The notes below the pieces were generated by a model, which was given only the letters and a program-made list of their open reading frames with translations, was not told where the DNA came from and did not search any database. From Cricetomys ansorgei (lineage: Eukaryota; Chordata; Mammalia; Rodentia; Nesomyidae), in the NCBI GenBank assembly GCA_026225945.1, contig JAMJFZ010001815.1, forward strand, positions 4,415,001 to 4,479,000: a stretch of 64,000 nt of DNA. The letters run 5' to 3'. Each line of letters opens with the position of its first letter. The stretch's first letter is position 1. The position numbers and the translations under genes are program-made. Positions 1-12,534 of this stretch are shown one piece after another.

Positions 1-1
<1 letters not shown>

Positions 2-38
<37 letters not shown>
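2..38. repeat. (CA)n microsatellite
   Basis: Uninterrupted CA dinucleotide run at the window edge, probably continuing to the left. It sits directly before a decayed LINE-1. Confidence 0.97.
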
Positions 39-40
<2 letters not shown>

Positions 41-2640
41 TAAAATAAACTTCAAAAAGTGAATGGAGGCGCAAATCAATAAAGATAGAGATGAAAAGCT
101 GATACTAATGAAATTTAGTGTTTCAATACAGAGTATTTAAAAGATCAATATGGCAATAAACTAAAAATACTGTGTGAAGTAAGTAAAGTTCTATACATAC
201 AAGACCGAAAACTTAAAGAAGAAGCATCTAGAATAGTCACATTGAACTATTATAAACAGGGTTATTACACTTATAAAAGCCTGGATATACTCACTGCCAA
301 ATTCTCTAAGACATGAAAAGAGAAACTGCTAGGCTTTCCTGTAACCTATGAAGTGATGCACACTACCTATTTCTTTTCACAAGAACAGTGCCACCTTAGT
401 TTCAGTATCAAACCAGGGCAGAGCAACCCGAAGAGCAACACACAAAATTATCAAATCCCAATGAACATTGACTCAAAAATCCTCACAGAATCACCAAACC
501 AAATCCCAAGCAGACCATACACCATGTGACCAAGACAAAAATCACATAATCAGATCAATGAGTAGGAAATACCTTTGATGAATCTCAGCGCATTTGATGA
601 TAAAGATGTGGGTGAAACTAGGAAGAGAATAAACATAAGTCAAAATAATGAAACCCATATCCAATGGATCTAGTGACAATTTCATAGGAAATGAAGAAAA
701 TTTGTAACCATTTTCTCTAAAATTAGGTACAAGGCAAGTTATACATACTTCCCACTGTATTTTAATATATAGACCTTGAGACCCTTTCCAGAGCAATAAA
801 GTGAGAGAAAGAATTAAAATGATAGAAATAGGTGAGAATTCAAATTATCATTTACAGGCAATGTGATCCTCTATTCAACATACACCTCAGACCCCACCAG
901 AAAAGTTTTAAATCTTATCAACGCTTCCAGATTAGAAAATAGTTACAAAATGAACATGAAAATATTAGTACCATTTCTATATAACAATAATGAACATTTT
1001 GATGAATAAATCAGTAAAGCAACCACATCCACAATGGCATCAAAAGCATCTAGAAATAGATCTATGGAAACACATGCCACTACAGCGAAAACTTTAAAGC
1101 ATAGAAGGAAGAAATTCAAGGAAATATAACAATATGAAGATCTCTACTGATCAAGAGTTGTCACCAGTAATATTTTGAAAATGTTTATAGTACTGATGGC
1201 AATCTATATATTCAATGTAATCTAAACTCAGATCCCTGTAAGGACACCAGAAGACATCTCTTAAGTTTTACATGAACACACAAAGATTCTGAATAGCCAA
1301 TGCATTCCTGAATAGCAACCCATCTGTAAATATCACATATATGATGTCAAGTTGCAAAAAAAAAATAGCATGGCACTGGCTCAAAAACATATTTATATGT
1401 CCAGGGGAGGGGAGACTCCAAAATGAGCCCACACAGCTATGGCTAACTAATTTTTCTCCCAAGTATAAAAAAAAAAAAACAAAAAAACAAAAAACCTATC
1501 TTTGGGGAAAAGAAAAATAGGTGCTGAGAAAACAGGTTAAACAATGTGGAAGATTGAATCTAGATTTCTATCCGTGACACTATGCAAAAGTAAAGTCAAG
1601 GTGGCTCAAAGACCTTGATGTAAGATCTGAAACCCTAAAACTAATAGAAGAAGGTATAAAACATTCCTGAAAATGTAGATATGGTTGAGAACTTTCTGAA
1701 AAAGACTTCTACAGATCAAGAAGTAATTACAGAAGTTGACAAATGGGGTTTCATGAAATACAATTGCTTCTCATCAAATAACACATCTACTATAATGAAT
1801 CAACAGCAGAAAGAATGAGGAAAAGCTTTCCAGCTGTAGTCTGACAGAGCTTAATATATGGAATACATGAAGAATTAAAAAAATTAAACGCAAAATCTCT
1901 TACAAATAATCCTATAATATATAAGCCAATAAATGAATAGATATTGCACGAAAGACAAAGTGCAAATGTCCAGTAGATAAAGGGAAAAAATGTAAAATGT
2001 TCGATATTTTTAGCCACCTAGGAAATGTGAAGTGAAACAGAAAGGAACAGTATGGAGATTACATCTCATCCACATCAAAATTGTTATCACTAAAAAAATG
2101 AAGATGTGGGAGGTAAGGAACCCACAAACAGTGTGGGGGCCTGAGGTTCTTACAAAACAAACAAGTACAGCATCATGTGATCCGACTTCATCACTCCTAG
2201 AAATACACCCAAAAGGACCTACGTCAGCAGAGCGGACAGCCACCTGCTTTACTGAAGCGTGTTTGCAGCAGCACTGTTCACAATAGCCAAACTAAAGAAC
2301 CAGCCTACGTGTCTATCCACATTGAGTGACTTAAGAAAGTACGGCATATGTCTACAATGGAGCTCAACATATTATACAAAATAAGCCAGACTCAGGAACA
2401 GAAATATCATGTATTTTCTCTCATAGGTGTAACCTCAGCAACAGACAATACCTACCCCATGAAAAAAGAAAGAAGACTATTTGAGAAATGGAAAGGGAGT
2501 AGTCCATTGCCTGGGCTTGGGTTCAGGCTAGGGAAATTAATTAACATGGTCAAAGTACTTGATCCCCATGGCGAAAATAAAATCCATTACTTTATAGAGT
2601 AGGACTACTGTATGAGCTATAGTTGATATATATTCTGAAT
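41..2640 (+). mobile_element. Decayed LINE-1, ORF2 region, sense strand
   Basis: This is an ancient LINE-1 remnant whose ORF2 (reverse transcriptase) reading frame is destroyed by stops and indels. Segments that track the order of LINE-1 ORF2 are: 474-535 (the 'aatcctcac... caaaccaaatccc' stretch upstream of the catalytic region), 1395-1465 ('cccacacagctatggctaactaatttttctcc'-like), and 1585-1770, where one frame reads KSRWLKDLDVRSETLKLIEE, very like the LINE-1 C-terminal segment. About 2050-2350 matches the later block that ends in a GTCTATCC-type motif. Divergence is high, so it is an old L1M-type copy rather than a recent rodent one. Individual sub-blocks may be separate fragments, and the boundaries are approximate. 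Confidence 0.75.
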
Positions 2641-3139
2641 TTAAAAAGTAACTTTTCATTTTAAAATTCATATGCTATGTTTTGATAAATAAGCCCTGCT
2701 AACCTAAAGTTTTTATTTGAGACACTTTTAACATTTTTATGCATAATCATTCATTCTATATTAATTGTAAATTTTAGAACTATCCTATTGTCAAGCATAT
2801 AATAAGGCATGCTTAAGATTTCATAAAGTAATTTGGATCATTTTGTATTCTAGTAGGGAATAAAAATATTAATATACACTTACATGTTCTTAGGAAATCT
2901 GCCCGGTTTGTATTTAATGCAATGTTTCCCTTTTAAGATAACTTCAGGTAACTAACATTTGTATTCTCATTCAAAGTGCTTAGTCGTCATTATGAATTTG
3001 TGGCTCAAAACAATCTCGGTAGGAGATCTTGTCCTGCCATGTTTAATTTACACACAGCTCAAAAGAACCAAGTGCAAACTTTAGAAATTCACTTCATATT
3101 TTTTCCAGGTCTGAGAAGCAGAAAGCAACAACCTGGGAC
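2641..3139. other. AT-rich unique DNA, nothing recognised
   Basis: No repeat family, RNA gene or recognisable exon seen. At 3097-3112 a pyrimidine run followed by CAG resembles a splice acceptor, and an AATAAA occurs near 3199, but no protein or donor site supports an exon. Confidence 0.4.
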
Positions 3140-3560
3140 ACCACGAAGAGCTTCAGGGAAGCCTTTTGTTGCAAACCCTTTCCAGACTTTAAGCTACAAT
3201 AAATTCCTGTGTCCCAAAACACAAATCTTCTGTGAAACTGCCCACCTGCTTCCTACTGCGGGGGCAATGAGGACAGCGATCTGAAGTGCCAGGCAGCCGT
3301 GGCTAGAGCCAACTTCCCTCTACCCTATAGATGTGTCGAGTAACATCGGAAGAAAGTGAGGCAGGATACTTAGAATTCACTGTAGCAAAGAGAATCACAA
3401 CAACAAAAGCACTCTCGCTGATGAAATTGGAATTTTTTTTAATTAACACTTCTAATTAGAATTTAACATCTCACTAGCTTCGTATGGGATTTTTCGCTTC
3501 CTTAACTTCACGGAAACCTATCCGTTGGCTCTAAATAGGCAGTCGCTTACCATGCACCAC
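3140..3560. promoter_or_regulatory. CpG-dense unique segment, candidate regulatory element
   Basis: About 12 CpG dinucleotides occur in roughly 420 bp, far denser than the flanking AT-rich DNA. The right half also has homeodomain-type cores TTAATTAA and CTAATTAG at about 3438-3458. No repeat family is recognised. CpG retention suggests either low germline methylation or selection. A regulatory role is inference only. Confidence 0.3.
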
Positions 3561-4237
3561 TCAAGGGTTTCAATTAATCCCCAGTCCTCTAACTTTGGCT
3601 GTGAACTTGTCTTTTTTCTCTTGTGCAGTTTTTCCATGGAACCATCTGAATTAAGACTCCTCAACAGGTTATTGGAGGCCCCCCTCACCACAATCTATAC
3701 CCTTGACTTCCACACCTAACTGCAGGGAAGCCCTTCACAAACTTGACCCTTACTGTATGGAGTAGTAATGAGCACTGTCTCGTCTCTTCTGCTTGTCAGA
3801 AGGGATGGTTGTTCTCTCTTGTTCTGAGAAGAGATCTGAGTTGTGTTTGAGTCAGTGTCTAATGCACATCGGGAGAGCCTGCAGCACTTTATGCAGTGAT
3901 CCCAAACACAAGTAGCAGATATTTGAAGTTCAAAAATCTTGTCTAGAGTGTTTTACCAAACCTTATTAGCATTAATAAAATATAAAGCAATTGGCTATTT
4001 CATGAATAGCAAATAAACGCCACTAAATGTGTCCTCAGTGAATCCCATAGGTATCAGCAAAGAGACAGCAATTCACTTCCAAGTATTCACTTGCCTTCTG
4101 AGTTGAAAATCTGCTTGAACTCAGTAATTGCTGAAATCCCAGAAGACTGAAGATTGTCAGTGTGCACACATAAAGACTGTCAATGGTATCCGGTCTGTCT
4201 GTCAGTGGTTTTTTTTAATTTTAATTTTTGCATTATA
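3561..4237. other. Unique DNA, nothing recognised
   Basis: No repeat, RNA gene or exon that I can support. Confidence 0.4.
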
Positions 4238-4312
4238 TTTTTGAAACATAGTTTTACTATTTAGGCAAGGCAGGCCATAGACCCTATTCGCCAGCATCAC
4301 TCTCCTGAGTCA
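4238..4312 (-). mobile_element. Proto-B1 (PB1)-like SINE fragment
   Basis: Read on the plus strand, the segment runs TTTTTGAAACATAGTTTTAC, then a GGCAAGGCAGGCC block, and ends in CTCCTGAGT. This is the order of an antisense 7SL-derived monomer (PB1/B1: TTTTTGAGACAGGGTTTC, CAGGCTGGCC, CTCCTGAGT). It is heavily diverged, so assignment to the 7SL class is more secure than the subfamily. Confidence 0.5.
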
Positions 4313-4865
4313 CAACATTATTCCTGTATAAATAATTAAATTTTGGTACATTTCCTATTAATACATATATCATGGAATGAATGTTTGAAGGAAACAACTT
4401 TGTGTTTCATCCAAACTCTAACCAAGTAAGAGCTTTCTAACAGTAAGAATTATCTTTATTAAATTTTTCAGGGTTGTCAAACTCTGGCTATCAGAGATTC
4501 TGTTTCTTAAACTAGAAAGTACCAGGAATCCTTAAACAAACTTGTATAATATATGCTTCACAGTGTAAGTACCTCTGAAACTTTGGAAACCTGAGAATCA
4601 CTCAAGAATCCAAAAGTCACTTCTAGGAAAACCCCATCTACCAATAAAATACTGTTTGTCCGTGTTTTATCATCTTTCCTACACAAAGTTTTTTTATCGG
4701 TTTATTACTTAAAAGAGGGGGTCAACTACTGCGCACTTGCTAATATCTTCCCAGCAGGTTGTTAAGATAAAGAGCCAAGACCTCCCTGTAGCAAAATTTG
4801 AAGATGTAATCTGTGGTGTCAGGGAGCCTCTCAAGAAGGAGAAAGCAAGAAAGCACCGGTTGCCA

Positions 4866-4911
4866 TCTCCTGCACACCCCCCCCCACACACACACATACA
4901 CACGCACACTC
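4866..4911. repeat. C-tract and (CA)n simple repeat
   Basis: A run of nine or more C followed by imperfect CA repeats (ACACACACACATACACACGCACAC). Confidence 0.9.
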
Positions 4912-6957
4912 CATTAGGGATTGCTCTTGCTTGGCCACGCCACTCTCTTCACATGGCTTGCTGGAGAAGGTAGCAAGTGCCTTAGCGACAGATAAGGCTG
5001 AATGGGGATGTCACAGCCCTGCCGCTGCTGAGCTGTTCTGAAAGCATGGGAGATTTTTAACATAATAATTATAGCATAATCATTTAAACATAATAATTAT
5101 AACATCTTTTGTGCAAGGTCTTTCTTCCACGGAGGCTTGCCAGCATTCATCACCATCAAAAGTATTTATTTAGCACCCAAATGTGTATAGTTCTGCTGAG
5201 TGCTAGCTTTTTCTTGGCTAATTTTTATAACATCTTAAATGGGTAAAGAAAAGCTGGAGGAGGAGAATTAGGGAGAAAAGGTTAAAGAAAAGCCTTGGCT
5301 ATTTTAAACCTCGTTTTGGCAACTTTGGAGAAGAAGTAGAGTAGGACCCTAGATCTAGAAAAAAAAACCTTTCCCTATTAGATTATAGAAACAGAAAGAG
5401 TCACTACCTAGGAATCTAATTCTTTTTCCTAGAAAAGCTATTAAATAATTAATTTTTAGAAAATTTAAGTGTGTTTAATATTTTCAACTTAGAAATATAT
5501 TAAAGAATGAACGTTTGAACTAAACATCTCTATTTTACTTTTAGAGGAATCCGGCAGAGTGGAAGCTCTCCTGTTTAATGTTATTAAATGTTATTTTCGC
5601 TAATTTCCTCAGGGTTGGCAAAGCCTTGCAAATCTCAAAGATGCTTTCAGATCTAAATGAGTTTTGTGTGAAACACTTGAATATTTTCTGTGCATACTTA
5701 CATGAAAAACACATGCAGCCAATTCAAGGCAAGTAGGTTGTGGGATTATATAGATCTCGAATTATTTCCACGATTATTTTCACACTACAGCTTACACATA
5801 TGTTGAAAAGTCTATTGTAGGATATACAGTATTTTGAAAATCCCAGAAGGACTGGAAAATAAAGTGTAGATATTTTGTAAAATACTTAACCAAATGGTTC
5901 ACACAAATATAGAAGCAAACTGCGCGCTTGGAGATTCCCTTTTAGGCCCTCTTCACTCGGCTTTAACATATGTGTCCTACTTTTTTAAAATACCTAAAAT
6001 ATTTGCAAGTATGTTTATTGAAATGTTTCTAAATTCTTAGCAGTAGTCACCCCATTTACATCCATATATAATTCCCATTCCTTTCTCTGTGCATGGCGAG
6101 TGTGGGGTGGAAAAACTTGGATAATTATATCTTTACGAGTTTGTAACATTTTAAATTTCCAAAGGAAAATTAGACCCATAATTTTTTTCAGATGTGCAGC
6201 TGAGAAATACTTTTTTAAATCGCTAATTTCACTGAAGATTAACACATTCAGTTCTGCCAGAAATCTGCCTCTCTCCAACCTTCTTCAGCTGAGCCAGCCA
6301 CTCTCTCCCCAGCCACGCTCTTCTCTGATGTCTTCTCAATGGGAAAACAAAAACAAAAACAAAAATTAACAAAACCTTTTATTCCAAGAAAGAGAAATGA
6401 GGGAAAGGTGATCATTGTTAAGCATTCAAAATTTGCTTTTCTTTAGCGGTAAAAGAAACACAGAAAATTAATTGATGAATCACTAAACCAAGTACTAAAT
6501 GATAATGCATTTCTATTACATATGTCCCCATCCAAAGAAAATCACTATGTAAAAAACAGGCACTTGTTGAGCGTGGTGTCCATTATAAAATGAAGGAAGA
6601 TTCCTTTTAAAGTTAAAGTCAGTCCCTCCATTTCAAAACAGCTAATATGATTTATAAAAAAAATTTATAATTAACATTTTAGACGTAGATCTTATTAAAG
6701 TAACATGATAACAAAAAAATGAAACAAAATTGCTCTATAACATAAAACAAGCTACATTTTAAAAAGTCACTTTATTCATTGAAATATAAAAGGTAGAAGC
6801 TAAATATATGTAACAAGTATCAGTATGTAGGGTAAATTGTGTGTTATTGGGCAAACGTAGATTCTATGACATACTTTTGCTATAGCATGGCTTCTGTTAT
6901 TTTACATACAACCCATGTTAACAGCCAAATTATTTGTGGAATATATGTTATATAACA
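4912..6957. other. Unique AT-rich DNA
   Basis: No gene or repeat family recognised. It contains a short near-perfect duplication: the motif TAACATAATAATTATAGCAT at 5058-5077 recurs with one inserted A and one substitution at 5084-5104. Confidence 0.4.
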
Positions 6958-7088
6958 CACATATATGTTTATATATATATATATATGTATATGTTATATA
7001 TGATTTATGTATTTGTTATATATACACATGCATGTAATATATATGTTATATGTATATATTACATATAATCACATACGTTATATATCTA

Positions 7089-7123
<35 letters not shown>

Positions 7124-7135
7124 AAATAAATAGAG
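6958..7135. repeat. AT-rich microsatellite region
   Basis: Interleaved (TA)n, ATATGT and ACATAT units of about 180 bp, with a purer (TA)n block at 7092-7118. A short GT run follows at 7150-7160. Confidence 0.92.
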
Positions 7136-8229
7136 TATATACCTAAGCCTGTGTGTGTGTGGTGTGTCTTAGCTGAACTCTCTGGATTGCAGATGTAGAG
7201 ACAAACAATCCTCAGTGACTACATTGTCAAGGAGAATCAGGACAGACCACTGAGAGGTGATTTCATTTAATGTACTTTTCTCCCAGAATTTTTAACAATT
7301 CCCAAGTAACTCAAACAATGTGTTGAAATTTTCCTGGAACTGCAAATCTTTGCTATATAATGGACTTACTGTCCTTGATGATGCTTCATTAGGGATCAGC
7401 CTTTTAAAAGAATAGCATTATTGCCCAATTTGTCACCAAGTTATACTTCTAATTATACTCTCAGAAAAAGTAATGCTGAATACCTCCACAGTCTTTGTGG
7501 CCAAGCACACTGACTATTTGACTCTATTGCCTCATAAACATTGACCTGGAAAGCCAAGGAACCTGTGCATATAAAGGGGCCCCTCAAAGGCCCCCTCTAA
7601 TCGGAGCTGATTATAAGCAAATCAATTATAAATGTATAAATAATTAACATTTAAATTATATTTATAATAAATTATAAAGGAAAACAATACAGCCTCTCTG
7701 CTGTTTGTGACCTTCATCTGGATCCAATAAAGCCAAACATCACTGAAGAACAAAACTTCAGTTCTGTCTTTCTTTTCCTCTTGATGCTCGAATAGAAATT
7801 ATGGTAGGACACTGCTTAGAGTTTCGAATTAACTCAATATATTTTAAATTTTTTTCCTTTTACATCACGGAGAAATGTTTTATTTTTATATCGGAAAAAA
7901 TCCCACAAATTATCAGGTTGAAGTTCAAGATTTTATATCTAATATGATTTATACTAACACATATGAAGCATAATTTTTTGCTTCTTGTGTCAAAAAGGTG
8001 CCTGTGGTCCAAAAACCTCATGAAGCAGCCCTGATTCACTGTGTTTACTTTAGTTAGGAGAGAAAAGCGCTTTCACATAAGCTGTTTTCACCTTTTAAAA
8101 ACAAAATATAATTACCATTGTTAGATTTCAAAGTATTGGACTTCAAAGCTATGGATATTCTTCAGCGCTGTGCACCATGCCTGAGGCCTTGGGTCTCTTT
8201 CCCACTAGGACATACACCTAGTATTTGAA
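7136..8229. other. Unique DNA, nothing recognised
   Basis: No gene or repeat family recognised. A GC hairpin (GGGGCC at 7576-7581, GGCCCC at 7589-7594) lies within otherwise AT-rich sequence, next to a very AT-rich stretch at 7610-7680. Confidence 0.4.
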
Positions 8230-8345
8230 GCGTGTTCATAATCCCTACAAGTTGGAGGCAGGAGAATCAAGGTTCAAGGTCATCATGGTACCTTTGAGTT
8301 ATGTGATTCATTCAAAGTGGGTTTGGGTAACACTATAATCTGCAT
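8230..8345 (+). mobile_element. Old B1/proto-B1 SINE
   Basis: Blocks CATAATCCCTACAAG, GGAGGCAGGAGAATC and GGTTCAAGGTCATC appear in the order of a sense B1 monomer (TGTAATCCCAGCAC, GGAGGCAGAGGC, AGTTCAAGGTCA). Divergence is high and the A-tail is lost. Confidence 0.6.
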
Positions 8346-8629
8346 TGAGCTGAAGCTGGACACTGTGTCTGAAGGTCTACACTTCAGAATGCCTGCTCTT
8401 TGCAGCACTTTTCTGGGTTTAGTAAGTTCCCTGCTGAAGGGAAGTGCAGGGGGGGAGCATGTGGGGAGGTAAGGGAGGACAGCTAAATGGTCCAGCATCT
8501 GTATGTGATGTAGTCATCTTCTGACCTTTCCCATGGACAGAGAACTGAGTTTTCAACGTTAGGGCCAACCTCAGAACTTAAGAGTCTCCCTTTCATGGGC
8601 TGCCATCATAGGTGTAATAATATCTCTGG

Positions 8630-8900
8630 CTTGTGGCCCTAATGCAATGTTTCATGCTATATGGCTGAGGTGCTCAGTTGATTTCAGATCAATGAAGGGG
8701 GCCGGAGTCTGTGATGCCATTGAAATTAATTGGCCCCTGCTGCTGTAGGGGCCCTGGGTAGTATTTCCCATACACAGAGCTCAACTGAGCCCCTCATTAA
8801 AATGGAAGCTGTGGCCGCTGGAAACACCTGCAGAGGCATCCCATCAGCAGCTCCTCTACAGTGCTGAGTCTGAAAGTGTAATAGTCTGGGCCCACATGTG
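8630..8900. promoter_or_regulatory. Unique GC-richer segment, candidate conserved noncoding element
   Basis: This unique sequence is GC-richer than its flanks. It contains GATTTCAGATCAATGAAG, ATTGAAATTAATTGG and CCTCATTAAAATGG, a mix of homeodomain-type cores and sharp GC blocks often seen in conserved vertebrate noncoding elements. An open frame of about 62 codons on the minus strand (8726-8914) has no recognisable homology. Conservation cannot be tested here. Confidence 0.25.
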
Positions 8901-9032
8901 AGGCATGGCAACATTTAAATCACAAGGGGACTATGTGTGGGACTGAGCTAAACCTGTACCTGCCTAAGGGAGAAGGAACCCCTAAACACTAGCTTCTACT
9001 CTCCAACATTATTTTCTTTAATCAAATGGTGG

Positions 9033-9246
9033 TTCCCGTGTGCTAGGAGTAGAAACTAGGGCTTTGTGCATGCTGCACCAGCTCTGTGACTGAGCTGTTC
9101 TCTAATGGACACTGACACACGCCACACCTTTTACTGTTTGTTTGTTTATTTTGTGATGAGGTCTCACTCAGTAGTGCAAGCTGGCGTTGAATTAATCATC
9201 CCTTCCTCAGACGCCCAAGTGCTAGAATCGCAAGCATTTGCCATGG
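9033..9246 (-). mobile_element. B4-superfamily SINE (B1 part + ID part)
   Basis: On the plus strand, an antisense ID-like block comes first (CTAGGGCTTTGTGCATGCTG then CTGTGACTGAGCTGTTC, 9055-9105). After a T-rich linker comes an antisense B1 block (TGATGAGGTCTCACTCAG to CCCAAGTGCTAGAAT, 9150-9230). In element orientation this is B1 then ID, as in ID_B1-type composites. A matching composite in the opposite orientation is at 21955-22150. Confidence 0.75.
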
Positions 9247-11305
9247 TATTAGTTTCATAAAGACTGACAGGTCTGGAAAAGTTTAGATCTTAAACCTATT
9301 AATAATACATCCCGGTAATGTTCTCGATTACACGGGGAGCCTAGAAAAGCTCTGCAGCTGTCTTTTAATGTCATACAGGCATGTTGGGTTAACAAAAGAA
9401 TTTCCATCAAAAAACAGAAACGGAAAAGCCCTGCTCCTCTTGGGAGATGACACATCTCACCTCCATTTCTTACTCAGAAGAGGAAGATGGCGTTGAGCAT
9501 TCTGCCTTCCAGGGAAGAACTTGCACCCATGCTGATCAGCACACCCCTTGCCTCTCTACTAACAGTTTGCGTTCAAGTGCCTGCACTCCAAATCTTGCCC
9601 TTGATATGTAGCTTTATCCTTTACAGAAGCATTTGAAAGAAAGGTCTTACATCAGCCTGGAGAGGCATGTATGCTGTGCAAAGCACAAAGTGCCTGAGCT
9701 GATGGAATCCCGCACACTCCCCACCTACCCTGCTTAGCAACATCAGCTGGAGGTGATGGATTGGCCTTTTAGGTGGCCTCATATCTGGTGCTTTACTTTG
9801 AACCAACCAACTCCTGTGCTGTGGGATACACAGTAGAAGGACAGAGCTCAGCCAGGGCCTCCTTACTAAAAGCTTTAACCATTGTCTCACCACAGGGATT
9901 TTAGGACTGTGTGCACTTGGGGTGCCAAACTACACAGCACGTCCAAGTTTGCCTTGAATGTTCTGCCCCTGGCTTCTCCTCCTGCTCTGAAAAAGGTTAA
10001 AGCTTAAGAAGTGAGGAAACTGACAAGGAGCCTCTTGGAACTTCTGCAGAATTGATCACTACATACCAGGCTCCACTCCCAAAGCATTTCATTCTTCATC
10101 TACTGTAGGACACCGATCTCACATTCCCTGATGTAAAATATAAGAAGGGAGCAGACCTGAATTTGAGATATGCGGCGAGGATAAGAGGTGGGTTAGACAA
10201 AACCAGCTGCTGAATGAAAGGCTCTTCTTTGTTTCTAAACTGGGAGACATGTGTGAGTAGGACTGAAGACTTAAGGAAAACTTGACAGACGTGTGTGCAG
10301 CTTGCTTTTGTGAAAGTACGTGGGGCAGCTATTGTCTTGTGATTTTTTTTTTTTGTCACCCAGGATGGATTTCATGTCTATATTTTCTATCATTGAAGAA
10401 AGATATACTATGCATATCATATTCTTTATGTATTATTAATACATTATTATATGTATTACTATTCTCTTATGAAGAATCTAATTTTTTAAGAAAGCCATGA
10501 GAATAGGAGGAACAACTGAGAAAAGAAGAGGAAGAAAAAAATGGATAAAATGATTTGCATGCGTTATATGGAGGTATGCCAGCATCACAAGGACACCAAT
10601 GTTTCCATTATGTTGTATGATCTGAGTGCACTAATAAAAAGCAGGCGCATCTCTTATTGCTCTCAGTTTTCCTGGAAATGATCTATGAGATCTCTTTTGT
10701 CTTATTACATTTTGTTTACATTTTCCTTTCTTCCTTTACTCTCTGTATTCCTTCCTCCTCTTTCTCTTCCTCTCCGCCCCCTATCTCATGGAAGAAATGG
10801 AAGACACCATAAGTATGTGATTGGTCAACACAACTTCAGACCCTCAAAGGAGTGAATTTCCTTTCATCTATTTACTGTGTGAAATCTATTTATTTTTTAC
10901 TTTCTGATGACTCAACTTTCCAGAGCCTATCTTCTGCCTAACTTATCCATCTCAAGAGCTGAAGATATTTCTCCATCCTTGAGTCATAGCCTACTACATC
11001 TCTGGCATTGGCAAATGGACTCCAGGGTCCTTAGTTTGTTTGAGCCATGGTCTTAAGTCAAATTCAAGCAATAGAGCTCCTGCTCCTTGGCTTTCAGGGC
11101 TCCATGCTGCTAAGTGAACACAGACCAGCTAAATCTGGATACTGAAGAAGACTGATCAGTACTAAGGCCATCTTGGCTTATTGCTGCAAGCATCTTAGAT
11201 AATATCTGCAGATTATTGGCCTTGACTAAGTGCAGCCTGTGGTCTACCTGTTACCTGTCTTAAAGCACTGTGTGTTTTCCTGCACTGGATTGTGACATAG
11301 AAAAA
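9247..11305. other. Unique DNA, nothing recognised
   Basis: About 2 kb without a recognisable repeat, exon or RNA gene. A poly-T run lies at 10346-10355 and a pyrimidine-rich tract at 10722-10785. A minus-strand open frame of 90 codons at 9621-9893 has no recognised homology. Confidence 0.4.
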
Positions 11306-11736
11306 TGTGATGGTGATGATGGTTAATTACCTGTGTCAACTGTCACATGGTACTCAGACATTTAGATCAGTCATTTCTGGATGTTTCAGGGATTTTTTTC
11401 ATGTGATCAGCATCTAAGTCAGTCTTAGAGTAAACAAATTTCATAATGTGGGTAAACCTTGTCCAATCATTTGAAGTCCTGAAGAGAAAAAGCTAATTTG
11501 TCCAGGCAAGAAAGATGGTGCCAGTGGTTATTATTTGGCTTTGAACTGCAAGTTTGCATTAGGACTACTTCTCTGTCTGCTTTGGAGACTTTGTACTTGC
11601 CAGACCCCACAACTGTCTGAGCCAATTCCCTAAAATAAGTCTCCATCTTTTTAGATATGTATATACATATGTATAAGTACATACATATCCATGTATGCTG
11701 ATTCATACTCAATAACTCCAACACTCTAATTGACTC
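11306..11736 (+). mobile_element. MLT1-type MaLR solo LTR
   Basis: The segment opens TGTGATGGTGATGATGGTTA, then ACCTGTGTCAACTG. In order come a region like 'taagattagcatttgaatcagt' (11400-11425), CCTTGTCCAATCATTTGAAG (11457-11476), CTGAAGAGAAAAAGCTAATT, CTGTCTGAGCCAATTCCCTA and a TATATA-rich tail near 11650. This is the layout of the ancient mammalian MLT1 LTR in sense orientation. LTRs of this family carry promoter and polyadenylation signals but no genes. Confidence 0.82.
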
Positions 11737-12428
11737 ACCAAACCTTAATTTACTGTTTCCTTTAACTGAAATGGCAGACCAAAACAGTCAGAACATTTCA
11801 GCAAGATTAAGCCAGGCTTCTTTTTATGCCCCAGTTTCTCTGGTTTTACAAGTATTTCCCAAGTACTTGGATTGTAACAGAGTAACCATTAGTATCACCA
11901 ACATCAGAAATGGTTTTGATATTGGCTAATACTGATCATTTTCCACATTCATCCAAAGACCCAAAAGGCATAAGAGTCACCAACAATGGGAATTTTCCAA
12001 GCATGAGGGTTTATATAGTTCATTTCCAAGCTTTTATCTAAGAGTATAGCCCATCAAAAATGCATCTGTTGACCTAAGGGCTGCTGCCATGATGGAACCT
12101 CTGCTCTTACAGTAGATATTTAATTGACCACTACTGGAATCATAATATTTCTAAGACACCATTTAATTTCCTTATCCAAAATGGAGTTAAATGATCAAGT
12201 CATGTATGAATATCTTACCAATGACTTTATCTAATTGTCCATAAATAATCAGTGCTCTAATATCTTAGCTGGAAATACACTGTATAGTTAGATGTCCTAC
12301 ATGTCTAAGTTTGATATCTCTTCCTTTTACTTCCATGCACACACCTGTCAGTGAAAAGTTTGTCTTAAGCATAAGCTAGAATTCCTTTGTGTTTCAAATA
12401 GATTCTATATTAATTGTGCACCCAACCT
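11737..12428. other. Unique DNA, nothing recognised
   Basis: No repeat family, exon or RNA gene that I can support. Confidence 0.4.
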
Positions 12429-12482
12429 TCTCCGTCTTCTTTCACCTTTTTTCTCTCTCTTTCTCTCCCTCCCTCCCTCTCT

Positions 12483-12532
<50 letters not shown>
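12429..12532. repeat. CT-rich tract followed by (TG)24
   Basis: A pyrimidine-rich stretch of CTTT/CTCTC/CCTC units (12429-12484) runs straight into a perfect (GT)n from 12485 to 12532. Confidence 0.97.

Positions 12533-12534
<2 letters not shown>

Noticed and set aside
2976..3284. 102-codon frame preceded by a good pyrimidine tract and CAG, with a downstream AATAAA
   Set aside because: The protein has no recognisable motif and no splice donor fits. A single acceptor-like signal is expected by chance.
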